Notes: generated by a model not told the origin, from the sequence alone. DNA of 64,000 nt from Allokutzneria oryzae (GCF_042429765.1 NZ_JBHLZU010000037.1:44832-108831), one strand, 5' to 3'; counted from the stretch's first letter, positions 1 through 7,698 are shown. A program made the numbers and translations.

Positions 1-2
1 GG

Positions 3-119
3 CGACTCGCGGAGTCCGGCGAGGACGTCCGGCTCGTCATGCTCAGCGGCTCCGGGCCGGTGCATCCCGGCATCGAGCGGATCAGGGCCGATGCCGCTCC
101 TTGCCCTTGCACGTCTTGA
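3..119 (+). pseudogene. possible 3' fragment of an unidentified gene
   Basis: An open frame enters from the left edge and reads RLAESGEDVRLVMLSGSGP then VHPGIERIRADA before a TGA at 117-119. The first 27 codons have the G/C-ending bias of real genes here, while the last ten codons (APCPCTS) lie in sequence that belongs to the opposing recombinase remnant. I read this as one gene fragment fused to another at a deletion junction near position 90. The family is not recognised and the fragment may be chance. Confidence 0.25.
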
Positions 120-540
120 GGACGCGGCTGGTGTCGTCGTCGGGGATGACCGGGATGAGCTTCTTCGGCGGCCTGGGCTGACGGACCCGTTCCATGGGGG
201 AGCGGTCGATCTCCTCCTCGTCGAGCATCAGCCACTTGAAGAACTGCTGCAGTCCTTTGTGCTTGTTCAGCGCGGTGGCCGCCGACCGGGTCTCGATCAT
301 CCACGCCTGGAAGGACTCGACATGGGCCTTGGTGATCTCGGTCGGGTCCTCGGCGTCGGCGTCCGGATCGGGGGAGTGCTCGGCCAGAAAGCGGGCGAGC
401 TGGACGGCGGCGAGCAGGTAGTTGTAGCGGGTGGTCTCCGGGTAGTTCGCCGAGCGCAGGCTGCGATCCCAGTCCCGCAGGAAACCCACCCAGATGTGGG
501 ACACGTCGGCGGTGAGCGTGTCAAGATCGAGAAGCGGCAT
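82..540 (-). pseudogene. tyrosine recombinase, truncated to its N-terminal domain
   Basis: The 152-residue product matches the SAM-like core-binding domain of XerC/D-type tyrosine recombinases: an SLRSANYPETTRYNYLLA segment, then TALNKHKGLQQFFKWLM and the linker MERVRQPRPPKKLIPVI. Intact members are about 300 residues and continue after the CKGK motif into a catalytic domain with the R-H-R-H-Y residues. Here the frame breaks into ERHRP and stops, so the whole catalytic domain is missing and the protein cannot recombine DNA. It reads away from the tRNA-Pro terminator at 606-650 and is probably a relic of an older integrative element at the same tRNA. The start ATG is at 540. Confidence 0.75.
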
Positions 541-605
541 CGGAAGGCTGGCGAGTCAAGTGGTCTACGAGCGGAGTGCTCGACCTCGAAGTCCGTGCCA
601 AGATC

Positions 606-650
606 AAAAAAGAAGGCCCTTCACAGGTTCTGACCTGCGAAGAGCCTTCC
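606..650 (-). terminator. rho-independent terminator, original tRNA-Pro terminator
   Basis: Read on the minus strand this is a 17-bp stem with two mismatches (GAAGGC/GCCTTC, CTTC/GAAG and CAGGT/ACCTG arms), a four-base loop and a run of six T. It lies just beyond the 3' part of the tRNA-Pro repeat, so before the element inserted it would have terminated the tRNA transcript. The element now separates the two by about 15 kb. Confidence 0.8.
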
Positions 651-697
651 GACCGTCGGGATGACAGGATTTGAACCTGCGACCCCTTGACCCCCAG
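651..697. repeat. attachment-site repeat, left copy (3' part of tRNA-Pro)
   Basis: These 47 bases are identical to 15615-15661. They correspond to the tRNA-Pro sequence from the anticodon loop to the 3' end plus a few bases beyond, in minus orientation. Sequence identity stops abruptly on both sides. This copy lacks the 5' half of the tRNA and cannot be a working tRNA. pSAM2-type AICEs use the same tRNA class and region. Confidence 0.95.
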
Positions 698-794
698 AAC
701 GGTGGAGAACCCGTTTTAGCTGCTCAAGTGGGGTTTTGACGGTGTTCGCCAGGTGTGTTCACGTGCATGTCGTGTGCGACTGAACCGGGCGTGT

Positions 795-815
795 GGTCCC
801 AAGTTGGTCCCAAGC
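795..815 (+). repeat. candidate integrase arm-type site, left end
   Basis: A 21-base segment (GGTCCCAA, two bases, then TGGTCCCAAGC) recurs at 15514-15534 with 19 of 21 matches. The copies sit 97 and 80 bases inside the left and right core repeats in the same orientation, and each has an internal GGTCCCAA doublet. This arrangement fits arm sites bound by a tyrosine integrase or Xis. A remnant of an older integrase gene end is an alternative, because both copies read S-Q-x-G-P-K in the same frame. Confidence 0.5.
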
Positions 816-913
816 CAGCGGGGCGCAACCTAGAGCTGTTGGCACGGGTTTCTGCCAAGGTTGTAGCTCGATTGAACCGTGTCTACATGATCGGCTTGTG
901 GCAGGCTCGGTAC

Positions 914-1300
914 ATGTGGCTAGAGATCGCCGATCAGGTTGCCTCGGTGACCTCGGCCTTCTTTGGCGGGGTCGGACTCGTGCTTACCGTGGTGGCCTTG
1001 TGGTCTGAGCGGAAGCGTCGGGCATCGCGGTGCTTCCCGCAAGAACCGGATGAGATCAAGGACAAGTCGCGGTTGGTAGTCCCAAAGCGTAGCGAGTGGG
1101 TACCCGACGCTAGCCATCTTCCGGCTCCACGGAGAGTCCGCTGGAGCGGTGTGCCTTTCAGGAAGCACAGTGGATCCCGCCGTATCGGTGGAGCAGGGGG
1201 CGGAAGTGATCCTCTTCGGCGACCTCCGCTCCTTCTGCGTGTTGGGGTAGTGCTGCTGATCTTGTCCGTAGTCAGTGCTGTGATTGCGCTCGTTCTATAA
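914..1300 (+). CDS. small two-TM membrane protein, function unknown
   Basis: Starting at the ATG at 914, the 128-residue product begins MWLEIADQVASVTSAFFGGV. It has one hydrophobic segment near the N terminus (about residues 8-30) and a second at the extreme C terminus (LLLRVGVVLLILSVVSAVIA). The basic middle loop should face the cytoplasm. An ATG at 887 would add nine residues. It is the first gene inside the left attachment site and faces the two minus-strand genes that follow. I do not recognise a family. Small membrane proteins in this position of mobile elements are often exclusion or defence accessories, but nothing in the sequence shows that. Confidence 0.55.
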   Translation: MWLEIADQVASVTSAFFGGVGLVLTVVALWSERKRRASRCFPQEPDEIKDKSRLVVPKRSEWVPDASHLPAPRRVRWSGVPFRKHSGSRRIGGAGGGSDPLRRPPLLLRVGVVLLILSVVSAVIALVL

Positions 1301-1520
1301 GGTCAAGTTGTATTGATTGCGGTGCGGTAGCCGCTGATTACCGGCCGTGGTTGCCGTTGGCTGTCCTTCGGGCTCGTTGCATGTCCCGACCTCGGCGACT
1401 AGCGATTGCAACTTGTCGTTGCTTGCCTTCGGTTTCCCCTGGAAGGGGTCGTTTAAGTAGGGTTTCGGTAAGGTCGGTTTCGAGTCGAGGATGCTTCTTG
1501 TGTCCGTCCGGTCCAATCCC

Positions 1521-2114
1521 TCAAGAAGAATCTGGCTCTTTGGCTCGCCGAGAAGCTTCCCATTCGCTGTATTGGCGTTCAATTTCGACATGCGCAGAGT
1601 CGTAGTCGTTTCTCACTTCGCGTAGAAAGTTTGACGGCTCCTGAGTTTTCTCTCCGCGTAAATATCGACCTAGGATGGAACGTCCCTCTTGGCAGCAGCG
1701 CCATATCACGGTTTGAGGTTCTCCGTGGTCTCCCTTGCCGAAACTAGTCAAAACCCATGCGTCTTCGAGGATTTCGTATACTAGTCCAATTTGTTGGCGC
1801 ACAGCTTCATCGTTCAGGTACTCGATAGCTTCCCCGAGGCGATCGTGCTGTTCGCGATCAGGGCTAAGTTCGCCCTCGGGTGCGGGACTGTTCCATGCGG
1901 CAACTAGCTTGCGGTGTCGTTGTAGATATCGCAGCGCGGCGATGGCTTCTCTTGCCTTCTCTCGACCTTGTTCGCTGAGCTCTTTATCTCGCTCGAACTT
2001 TTGCTGTCGTTCCTGGCTTCTTCGGGATTGACGACTGCCAAGCCAGCCGCCAATGCCAGCCGTGATTCCAGCTGCAAGCACGGAATTTGCTGGACCCAGC
2101 CAATCCCAAGCCAT
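1521..2114 (-). CDS. hypothetical membrane-anchored coiled-coil protein
   Basis: The product is 197 residues. A short N-terminal hydrophobic helix (NSVLAAGITAGIGGWLG) is followed by a charged stretch rich in R, K, E and Q (about residues 28-65) typical of a coiled coil. The remainder is a mixed helical domain without recognised motifs. Base composition is lower in GC than the rest of the window, like the next gene, which suggests both arrived together. The upstream gene on the same strand begins at 2871 and ends 40 bases before this start, so the two probably form one transcript. Confidence 0.65.
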   Translation of the reverse strand: MAWDWLGPANSVLAAGITAGIGGWLGSRQSRRSQERQQKFERDKELSEQGREKAREAIAALRYLQRHRKLVAAWNSPAPEGELSPDREQHDRLGEAIEYLNDEAVRQQIGLVYEILEDAWVLTSFGKGDHGEPQTVIWRCCQEGRSILGRYLRGEKTQEPSNFLREVRNDYDSAHVEIERQYSEWEASRRAKEPDSS

Positions 2115-2154
2115 TGCTCCTCCTGCTGTCCAGTCGCTAACTGTGACGCTAACT

Positions 2155-2871
2155 CTAGTTAGATTGATCGTATTTCTTGTAGTCGTTCAAGAGTTTCTTT
2201 AGGCAGAGTTCTCCAAACTTTGTTATTCTCCAGAATGTTCCGAAGCTTAGACCACCTTCGCTTGCGCTGGTAGCGAGGCCGAGCGCTTCAAGGCGGGCCA
2301 GACTAGAGTCCAGTACCGGAGAAAGCTCGGGAAGCTCTATTGCGAGTGTCCGTGAGCCACCTTCATGGTGATACTTGCTCCAGTTCTCTGCGGTTCTCAT
2401 GTGCAGAAAGATTTTGAGATCAGAGGGTTCCAGGCTTGCGATAGTGGAGAGTATTCGCTGACTTTCATCAACGATTGCAGCATCTGCGGCGAGTATGCCT
2501 TCTGCTGCGATCTGTCCATAAAATTTTACTCTCTGGTCCTCCACTGTTTTCTGTGCAGCTTCCATTGCTCGTGCTAGAAGTTCAAGCTTGCGATCATCGT
2601 TAAGTGCGAGAGAGATGAACTCCTCTGGGTCTACGCCGGACTTGAGAGCTTCTCCGACTGCCGTATTGATTCTGGCTGCGCGCAGTCGTGCTATTCTTTC
2701 GACTAGCTGCAACGGGAGGCTCTTTGTGACTCCTGCCGCAAATCCTCCAATGGCGGAAGAGGTAATTGGATCGACGCCGTAAAGCATTGCTACGGCTTTG
2801 GCAACTTCGTTGGCTATGTTGCTGAAAACTTCGGCAGGGACTGTGTTCTTTGAGGGTTCAATTTCGGACAT
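2155..2871 (-). CDS. hypothetical protein, Abi-alpha-like organisation
   Basis: I chose the ATG at 2871 because AGGAAG lies six bases upstream; the longer frame would add 59 poorly coding residues. The 238-residue product has a helical N-terminal part with a glycine-rich hydrophobic patch (SSAIGGFAAGVTKSLP), a central alpha-helical segment (LLARAMEAAQKTVEDQRVKF) and a C-terminal region (about 165-235) that looks like a winged helix. The central part resembles proteins of the Abi-alpha/DUF4393 type by eye; I am not certain of this. GC content is about 50%, far below the neighbours, indicating recent acquisition. It is probably co-transcribed with the downstream gene at 1521-2114. Confidence 0.6.
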   Translation of the reverse strand: MSEIEPSKNTVPAEVFSNIANEVAKAVAMLYGVDPITSSAIGGFAAGVTKSLPLQLVERIARLRAARINTAVGEALKSGVDPEEFISLALNDDRKLELLARAMEAAQKTVEDQRVKFYGQIAAEGILAADAAIVDESQRILSTIASLEPSDLKIFLHMRTAENWSKYHHEGGSRTLAIELPELSPVLDSSLARLEALGLATSASEGGLSFGTFWRITKFGELCLKKLLNDYKKYDQSN

Positions 2872-3604
2872 TATTGCTTCCTGTATGGTAACCGTGAATC
2901 TGCGTATGGGAATACGTTCGTGTATTATCTGCTTGATCGTGAGAGTAGGGACGCTTGTCGTTAAAAAGACTACCGATCGAGTTCGATTTGTGTTGTCGGA
3001 GCAGGTGTTGGCCTGTCGGTTCTGAGTGTTTGTTGCTTGACCAGCCACAGAACTCGAGGCAAAGGGAACCGGACCGCAGGCCCGTCAGGGCCGAGGACCG
3101 GAAGCCCTGCGCAGTCGCGGCCCCCCAACCACGCCGCCAACTCAGCCACGCCGAGGGCCGCGTACGGACGAACCCCGATCCGAACTGGGGGCTCGGGCGG
3201 CCTGCCTCTGTTCTGGCCGGCCGCCCGAGCCCCCAGTTCCGCGGCTTCCCCCGGCGATAGCTGTCTAACCCGGCATGCTCGGTGTCGTGCTCTTGGTCCA
3301 GCTTCACCGCCAGACTCTCGTCCTCGTAGCGCGTTCACCCTCATCCCTGCGGCAGGGACGCCGACAGCTCTCTCCTTGAAATGTGCGCGGCCTTCGCCGA
3401 CCCGGCGCGGGACCGGCCGCCAGGCCGCAGCCCGCTGGCCGGGGGCGGCAAGATGCGGGCCGCGCCGACACGGATCCAAGTAGATCCGCTGATCAGCGGC
3501 CCCGGAGGGGCCGCCTTGATGAAGTAAAGAAACTCTGAACACGCTCGCTCAGGTGGTGTGCTACCAGTGGCAGCGGTGTCGGCTCTGTTGGCGATCATGG
3601 GGGT
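2872..3604. other. 733-bp region without a supported gene; two strong inverted repeats
   Basis: No frame here has convincing coding bias or a ribosome site. The first 130 bases hold the promoter side of the minus-strand gene at 2155-2871. The rest is GC-rich and contains the hairpin at 3183-3238, a 14-bp palindrome CCGCTGATCAGCGG at 3486-3499, and an overlapping GCGGCCCC/GGGGCCGC hairpin at 3496-3514. The stretch may hold an origin, terminators for both sides, or the promoter of the pentapeptide-repeat gene. Confidence 0.6.
3183..3238. repeat. 20-bp perfect inverted repeat with 16-base spacer
   Basis: The left arm (3183-3202, beginning AACTGGGGGCTCGG) is the exact reverse complement of the right arm at 3219-3238. 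The fold would be a very stable hairpin. It is not followed by a T tract in either direction, so a simple intrinsic terminator is not the only reading. A single-strand origin for rolling-circle replication is another possibility. Confidence 0.7.
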
Positions 3605-4990
3605 ATGAGCAAGGGGAGAGGCGATGACCGCCCGGTGTACCGCGTGTTGGGGTATTCCACGGTGGCGGTGGTTGCGGTGTTGGTGGTGGCTGGTGGGGTG
3701 GGGCTGGCGGCGTGGTTGCTGCTGACCTACGGCAGTGGCAACGAGGTGGACCGTGGCCGGTTGGATGCGATCAAGACCGCCGGTGCCATCGTGCTTGGGT
3801 CGGGAGGCCTGGTCGCTCTCTGGTTGGCAGTGCGGCGGCAGCGCACCACCGAGATCGCTTTGAAGCAGAAAGACCGCGAGCACGACCACGCCGAGCGAGA
3901 CGCTGCCGAGCGTCGGACGACAGAGCTGTACACCAAAGCCGCCGACCAACTCGGCTCCGACAAGGCACCAGTACGGCTGGCTGGCATGTATGCGTTGGAA
4001 CGCCTCGCTCAGAGCAACCCAGCCCAGCGCCAGACAGTGGTCAATGTGCTGTGCGCCTACCTGCGTATGCCCTACACCCCCACCGTCCTGACCTTGGCCT
4101 CCGCACATGACCCAACACTGTCGGTGGCTACCGAACAGACCACCCCAGTCGGAGAGCAGCCCGCTCCTGAGGACACAACGGCACAACGGCAAGAGGTCGA
4201 ACGGTATGAACAGGAGCGTCAGGTCCGGCTGACCGCTCAGCGAATCCTCACTGCACACCTTCGTCCCGGCGATAACCCGTCCCTTCCAGTTGAAACATTT
4301 TGGGAAAAGATCGACCTGGATCTGACCGGCGCCACACTCCTAGAACTTGACTTTTCCCAGTGCTACATTCACGCCGCCGAATTCGGCGGGGCACAGTTCA
4401 GTGGAGACGCTTGGTTCCATAGGGCACGGTTCGGTGGAGATGTCAAGTTTGGTGGAGCGCATTTCAGTAGTGAGGCTCAGTTTAGTTCAACGAAGTTCAA
4501 TGGGAGCGCTATGTTCGGTGGGGCGCAGTTCGGCAGGGACGTCTGGTTCGGCTATGCGCAGTTCAGCGAAAGCGCCTGGTTTAGTGGGGCGCAGTTCAAC
4601 GGAGATGCCTGGTTCAGTCAGGTGCAATTCAACGGAGATGCCTGGTTTGGTGGTGGCCAATTCAATGAGGACGCCTTGTTTAGTGACGCGCAGTTCAGCG
4701 GAGGTGCCCGGTTTGGCGGGGCGCAATTCAACGGAAACGCCTTGTTTGATGGGGTAAAGTTCAACAAGAGCGCCTGGCTTAGGCGGGCGCAATTCAATGA
4801 AAGAGCTGAATTCGACGAAGTGCGGGTGCGCCTGGATCTATTGGCAGAAGTAATGCGAACCTGGCCAGACAACTACATCGTCACCGAGCCAGCTTCAGAA
4901 GCCGACGGACACCTACCAGGACACGACGGTCGGTGGGGCCATCTGGTGCATGCCAACACTAATAACCTCCCGCAACACCACGCAACCTGA
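3605..4990 (+). CDS. pentapeptide-repeat protein with N-terminal membrane anchor
   Basis: The product is 461 residues. Two membrane helices (about 17-41 and 58-77) are followed by a charged coiled-coil-like segment, a conserved helical block (YTKAADQLGSDKAPVRLAGM, residues 101-120) and a disordered linker. From about residue 250 to 400 there are some 15 ten-residue units of the form AQFxGDAWFGG, which are paired pentapeptide repeats forming a right-handed quadrilateral beta helix. Repeat centres are unusually rich in Phe and Trp. Related membrane-anchored proteins are common in actinomycetes; their roles are largely unknown. The gene is alone, facing the minus-strand YdcF-like gene across a terminator hairpin. 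Confidence 0.85.
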   Translation: MSKGRGDDRPVYRVLGYSTVAVVAVLVVAGGVGLAAWLLLTYGSGNEVDRGRLDAIKTAGAIVLGSGGLVALWLAVRRQRTTEIALKQKDREHDHAERDAAERRTTELYTKAADQLGSDKAPVRLAGMYALERLAQSNPAQRQTVVNVLCAYLRMPYTPTVLTLASAHDPTLSVATEQTTPVGEQPAPEDTTAQRQEVERYEQERQVRLTAQRILTAHLRPGDNPSLPVETFWEKIDLDLTGATLLELDFSQCYIHAAEFGGAQFSGDAWFHRARFGGDVKFGGAHFSSEAQFSSTKFNGSAMFGGAQFGRDVWFGYAQFSESAWFSGAQFNGDAWFSQVQFNGDAWFGGGQFNEDALFSDAQFSGGARFGGAQFNGNALFDGVKFNKSAWLRRAQFNERAEFDEVRVRLDLLAEVMRTWPDNYIVTEPASEADGHLPGHDGRWGHLVHANTNNLPQHHAT

Positions 4991-5176
4991 GTCAGCGAAC
5001 TAGCCGCCACCACCGACGTACGCCGCTCGGAACGGACGTCCTCGACTAACAGCGCTCCCGGATCGCCTCCTGTGCTACGGCGGTCTCCTTGCGACGCTGA
5101 ACGTCAAGGACGTCACTGACTACGTCGAGCACGAAAATTTGCAGATCATCAGCAGGTAGTGCGCTGGACGAACGAA

Positions 5177-5203
5177 GGGGCTCTCGGATCGACCGAGAGC
5201 CCC
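5177..5203. terminator. bidirectional terminator hairpin
   Basis: An 11-bp perfect stem (GGGGCTCTCGG/CCGAGAGCCCC) with the loop ATCGA lies between the convergent pentapeptide-repeat gene and the YdcF-like gene. There is no clear T tract, as is common in high-GC actinomycetes. A short minus-strand frame at 5046-5129 (LQIFVLDVVSDVLDV...) also has coding-like bias but no good start, and may be a gene fragment. Confidence 0.65.
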
Positions 5204-5251
5204 TGCAAGCTGCGTGTCGTTGTCTTTGCGTTCTTCGTCGCATGGGGTCGC

Positions 5252-5914
5252 CTACACGTTGGGGATGACGCGCTTGTCGTACCCGGCCTGGACCAGGCGC
5301 TCGTAGGAAACCCAGGCCTCGGTGGGGATCTCTTGCGGGATCGCGAGTCCTTGGTCGCCGTAGACCCGGATGCGTTGGGTGTCAGCGACGATGGTGTTGA
5401 TGACCTTCGCGTCGTCGCCGATCCCAGCCAGGTACTCCACCAGCTCGACGTCCTGGGAGGAGCAGACGACCTCGACCTCGGGCCAGACCTTCCGGCACGC
5501 CGCGTAGGCCCGGCGCTGCTGGTACGGCCGCGACACGAGCAGCACCGACCGCACCTCGATGCCCCGCGACTCCAGCAGTGCGCGGGACAGTTCGATGTTG
5601 GCGGTGGTGTGCTTGGCCTCGGGCTCCACGAGGACCGCTTCGTCCGGTACGCCAAGGAATAGCGCGTGTTCGCGGTAGTGCACAGCTTCCCCGCGCGGGA
5701 ACCGGTCGACCGTCGTCGGCGCGTTCGCTCCGCTGAAGACGATCAGCGGGAAGTAGCCCGCGTGAAACAGCTCCGCGGAGTGGGTGGCGACCCCGAGGTC
5801 GTGGCTGCCCAGCCCGATCCCGACATCGCAGCGCTGAAGCTCGTGGCCCATGTGGTTGTAGTCCCACAGCACCTGGACGTCCGCCAAGACGCCGGCGGGC
5901 AGCTCGTTCTCCAT
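5252..5914 (-). CDS. YdcF family (DUF218) protein
   Basis: The 220-residue product begins MENELPAGVLADVQVLWDYN at the ATG at 5914. It shows the DUF218 pattern: a GIGLGSHD nucleotide-like loop, LIVFSGANAPTT, a conserved AKHTTANIELSR motif and LLVSRPYQQRRA. The family adopts a Rossmann-like fold; some members bind SAM or act in envelope metabolism, but the substrate is usually unknown. No signal peptide or membrane segment is present, unlike ElyC-type members. It follows the GntR repressor gene by 10 bases and is almost certainly co-transcribed with it, a pairing worth noting in an AICE control region. Confidence 0.85.
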   Translation of the reverse strand: MENELPAGVLADVQVLWDYNHMGHELQRCDVGIGLGSHDLGVATHSAELFHAGYFPLIVFSGANAPTTVDRFPRGEAVHYREHALFLGVPDEAVLVEPEAKHTTANIELSRALLESRGIEVRSVLLVSRPYQQRRAYAACRKVWPEVEVVCSSQDVELVEYLAGIGDDAKVINTIVADTQRIRVYGDQGLAIPQEIPTEAWVSYERLVQAGYDKRVIPNV

Positions 5915-5924
5915 GGCCGCGCTC

Positions 5925-6689
5925 CTAGTCGGGAATCGGAAAGGTGTAGGACCAGGCGAACCGACTCGCCGCGTGCACGCCACGCGCGAACTCGACCGGC
6001 ACGCCGTCCTTGGTCACCGTGCGGCGCTTGAGCACCATCACGGGTTCCCCTGCGGGCAGTTTCAGCAGCTCGACCTCATCCGGGCTCGGCATCCGCGCGA
6101 ACACGGTCTCGGTGATCGCATCGGGCTCCAAGCCCTGCATGGTCAGCACTGCGAACCCGCCGCCACGGCCTGCGGGACCGGGCGTCGGGTCAACCAAGGG
6201 CGTTCCCTCGACGTGCTCAGGGCGGTAGTAGCTAGTCAGCACGTGCGTTGGGGTCTCGCCGTCTTTGACCAGGCGGCCGCGCTCGTAGACCTCGCTGCCG
6301 ACCGCGACGCCTAGAGCCTCGGCGATCTCCGCGTCTGCCTCGGTCTTGCTGACGGTGTTGGTCTGGTCGCTCGGCTTCCACTCGCGGCCGGAAGCTTCAC
6401 GGTCGGCGGCGAAGGCGACCAGGCCGAACTTCCACTTGCTCTTGGCGTAGCGCTCGGCGCCAAGTCGCTTCATCGCGGGGCGCTCACGGACGACGGTTCC
6501 CCGACGCCGGACCGGAGTCACCAAGCCCTCGGCTTCCAGCACCGCGACAGCCTTGCGGACGGTGTTGATGTTCACCCCGTACTCGGCGGCAAGTTCCTCT
6601 TGCTTGGGCAGAGTGCTGCCAGGCGGGTAGTCGCCTCGCTCGATCGCAGCCCGCAGGGTGCTCGCGAGCTCCCGGTAGCCAGTGCTCAA
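5925..6689 (-). CDS. GntR/HutC-family repressor, KorSA-like
   Basis: I chose the TTG at 6689 because AAGGAGG lies five bases upstream and the protein then begins STGYRELASTLRAAIERGDY, the normal start of a GntR domain. The 254-residue product has the winged helix at about 5-70 (LAAEYGVNINTVRKAVAVLE) and a C-terminal UTRA/HutC effector domain (about 100-250). In pSAM2 the GntR protein KorSA represses the activator gene pra and so keeps the element integrated. Here three related operator-like repeats lie between this gene and the divergent small gene at 6854, so autoregulation plus control of that gene is likely. Confidence 0.85.
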   Translation of the reverse strand: MSTGYRELASTLRAAIERGDYPPGSTLPKQEELAAEYGVNINTVRKAVAVLEAEGLVTPVRRRGTVVRERPAMKRLGAERYAKSKWKFGLVAFAADREASGREWKPSDQTNTVSKTEADAEIAEALGVAVGSEVYERGRLVKDGETPTHVLTSYYRPEHVEGTPLVDPTPGPAGRGGGFAVLTMQGLEPDAITETVFARMPSPDEVELLKLPAGEPVMVLKRRTVTKDGVPVEFARGVHAASRFAWSYTFPIPD

Positions 6690-6705
6690 GGGGACCTCCT
6701 TCGGG

Positions 6706-6807
6706 AGAGATAACTCTATCTCTAGAGCCCACGACCAGCGGGAACGGTCGATAGAGATAGTTCTATTGACAGTCGAGAGCTTACCGTGTTCAATAGAGAT
6801 AGTTCTA
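6706..6807. promoter_or_regulatory. divergent control region with repeated GntR operators and a promoter
   Basis: ATAGAGATAGTTCTA occurs at 6751-6765 and 6793-6807, exactly 42 bp apart (about four helical turns). Each contains the imperfect dyad ATAGA-N6-TCTAT or a close variant. A related inverted copy (GAGATA-actc-TATCTC) spans about 6706-6722 next to the repressor start. Between the two copies is a plus-strand promoter, TTGACA at 6766-6771 and TTCAAT at 6789-6794 with a 17-base spacer. A repressor bound at both repeats would cover this promoter. Confidence 0.75.
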
Positions 6808-6853
6808 CTGGACACGACGACAGCGCGGCGGCACGGTCGCCTTGGAGGCAGTC

Positions 6854-7213
6854 ATGAAGAACATCCCGCTCCCCGTGGACCTCTCCGGCTACAAGCTGAT
6901 GATCACTGAAGACCCGGAGATCAAGACGTTCACCAACGACCAGGGCGTGGTGGAGACGGCGGTGGACCGTGACACCAAGACCCCGCTGTACGTGGTGTCG
7001 CTGTTCATGAAGTCGGCCGATAAGTCGGTGAAGCGCAAGGGCATCGAGATCAAGGTGACCCTGTCCACCGACCCGGGCGACGCCTTCGAGGAGGGCGACT
7101 ACGTCGCGTTGGTGGAGCCGACGGTGTCGTTGTGGCAGAACGACAAGGGCTCGGGCCTGACGTTCAAGGCCCTGGGCTTGCAGCCGCTGAACCGGGTCGC
7201 CAACGCGGCCTAG
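6854..7213 (+). CDS. conserved AICE protein in the pra position
   Basis: The ATG at 6854 has GGAGG five bases upstream. The 119-residue product begins MKNIPLPVDLSGYKLMITED and is rich in beta strands (YVVSLFMKSADKSVKRKGIE; VKVTL-like and TFKALGLQPL segments), suggesting a compact OB-like fold. Similar small proteins lie just after the repressor in many actinomycete integrative elements. In pSAM2 this slot is occupied by the activator Pra, but I cannot show homology. The operator-flanked promoter upstream indicates it is the main target of the repressor and may switch replication and excision on. Confidence 0.7.
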   Translation: MKNIPLPVDLSGYKLMITEDPEIKTFTNDQGVVETAVDRDTKTPLYVVSLFMKSADKSVKRKGIEIKVTLSTDPGDAFEEGDYVALVEPTVSLWQNDKGSGLTFKALGLQPLNRVANAA

Positions 7214-7545
7214 CTCTCGGAAGCCCTGCCCCGGTCGGCGGGCGGCCCGTGTTCGAGTCGGGCCAGGGCGCGCAGTGATTCGTATTCGGCCAGTGCATGT
7301 GGTCTGCGGTCCTGTTCGAGCCGGACCCGAATACGTGGTCGTGTTCTTTGAGAATTCCACAGTGGGCCGAACTATGCTTTCTTCCGGTGCACTTTGTGTA
7401 CCGGGGGAAGCGATGATCCCCGACCTGGAATCCGTTTCGTGCGGGTCGGGGGTTGTCGTCTCCCTCGAAAAGGGAAAGGCAGGCTCGGTCAGTGAACGCC
7501 CTTCGACTTCACTGGCTGGGCCGTTCCACGTAAAGGAGCGATTCC
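7214..7545. other. 332-bp leader without a supported gene
   Basis: The segment is less GC-rich than the genes around it. It contains an 8-bp inverted repeat (CGTATTCG near 7280 and CGAATACG near 7328) and a short frame from ATG 7412 (MIPDLESVSCGSGVV) that has a weak ribosome site but poor codon bias and overlaps the next gene. I read it as a promoter and leader for the downstream gene series. Confidence 0.5.
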
Positions 7546-7692
7546 ATGCCCAATAACAACGACACCAACACCGACGTCGAGGACCTGGAGGCGCTGGCCA
7601 AGTCGGTCGGGTACCTGAAGTTCGTCGCCACCTGCTGTTTCTGTGGTCACCCGGTCCCGGCTGGTCAGGTGGCCCATCGCGGTTGCGGCTGA
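7546..7692 (+). CDS. 48-residue cysteine-rich small protein
   Basis: The product begins MPNNNDTNTDVEDLEALAKS and ends CCFCGHPVPAGQVAHRGCG. AAAGGAG lies upstream of the ATG with good spacing. Four cysteines and two histidines in the last 19 residues could bind one zinc. The next gene starts six bases after its stop, supporting a shared transcript. I do not recognise a family; similar short zinc-ribbon-like proteins occur in actinomycete plasmids. Confidence 0.6.
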   Translation: MPNNNDTNTDVEDLEALAKSVGYLKFVATCCFCGHPVPAGQVAHRGCG

Positions 7693-7698
7693 GTCGCG

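Noticed and set aside
651..697. second tRNA-Pro gene at the left attachment site
   Set aside because: Only the part from the anticodon loop to the 3' end is present; no acceptor 5' strand or D arm exists on the left.
7412..7556. small plus-strand gene MIPDLESVSCGSGVV
   Set aside because: Poor codon bias, weak ribosome site and overlap with the well-supported gene at 7546; treated as leader.
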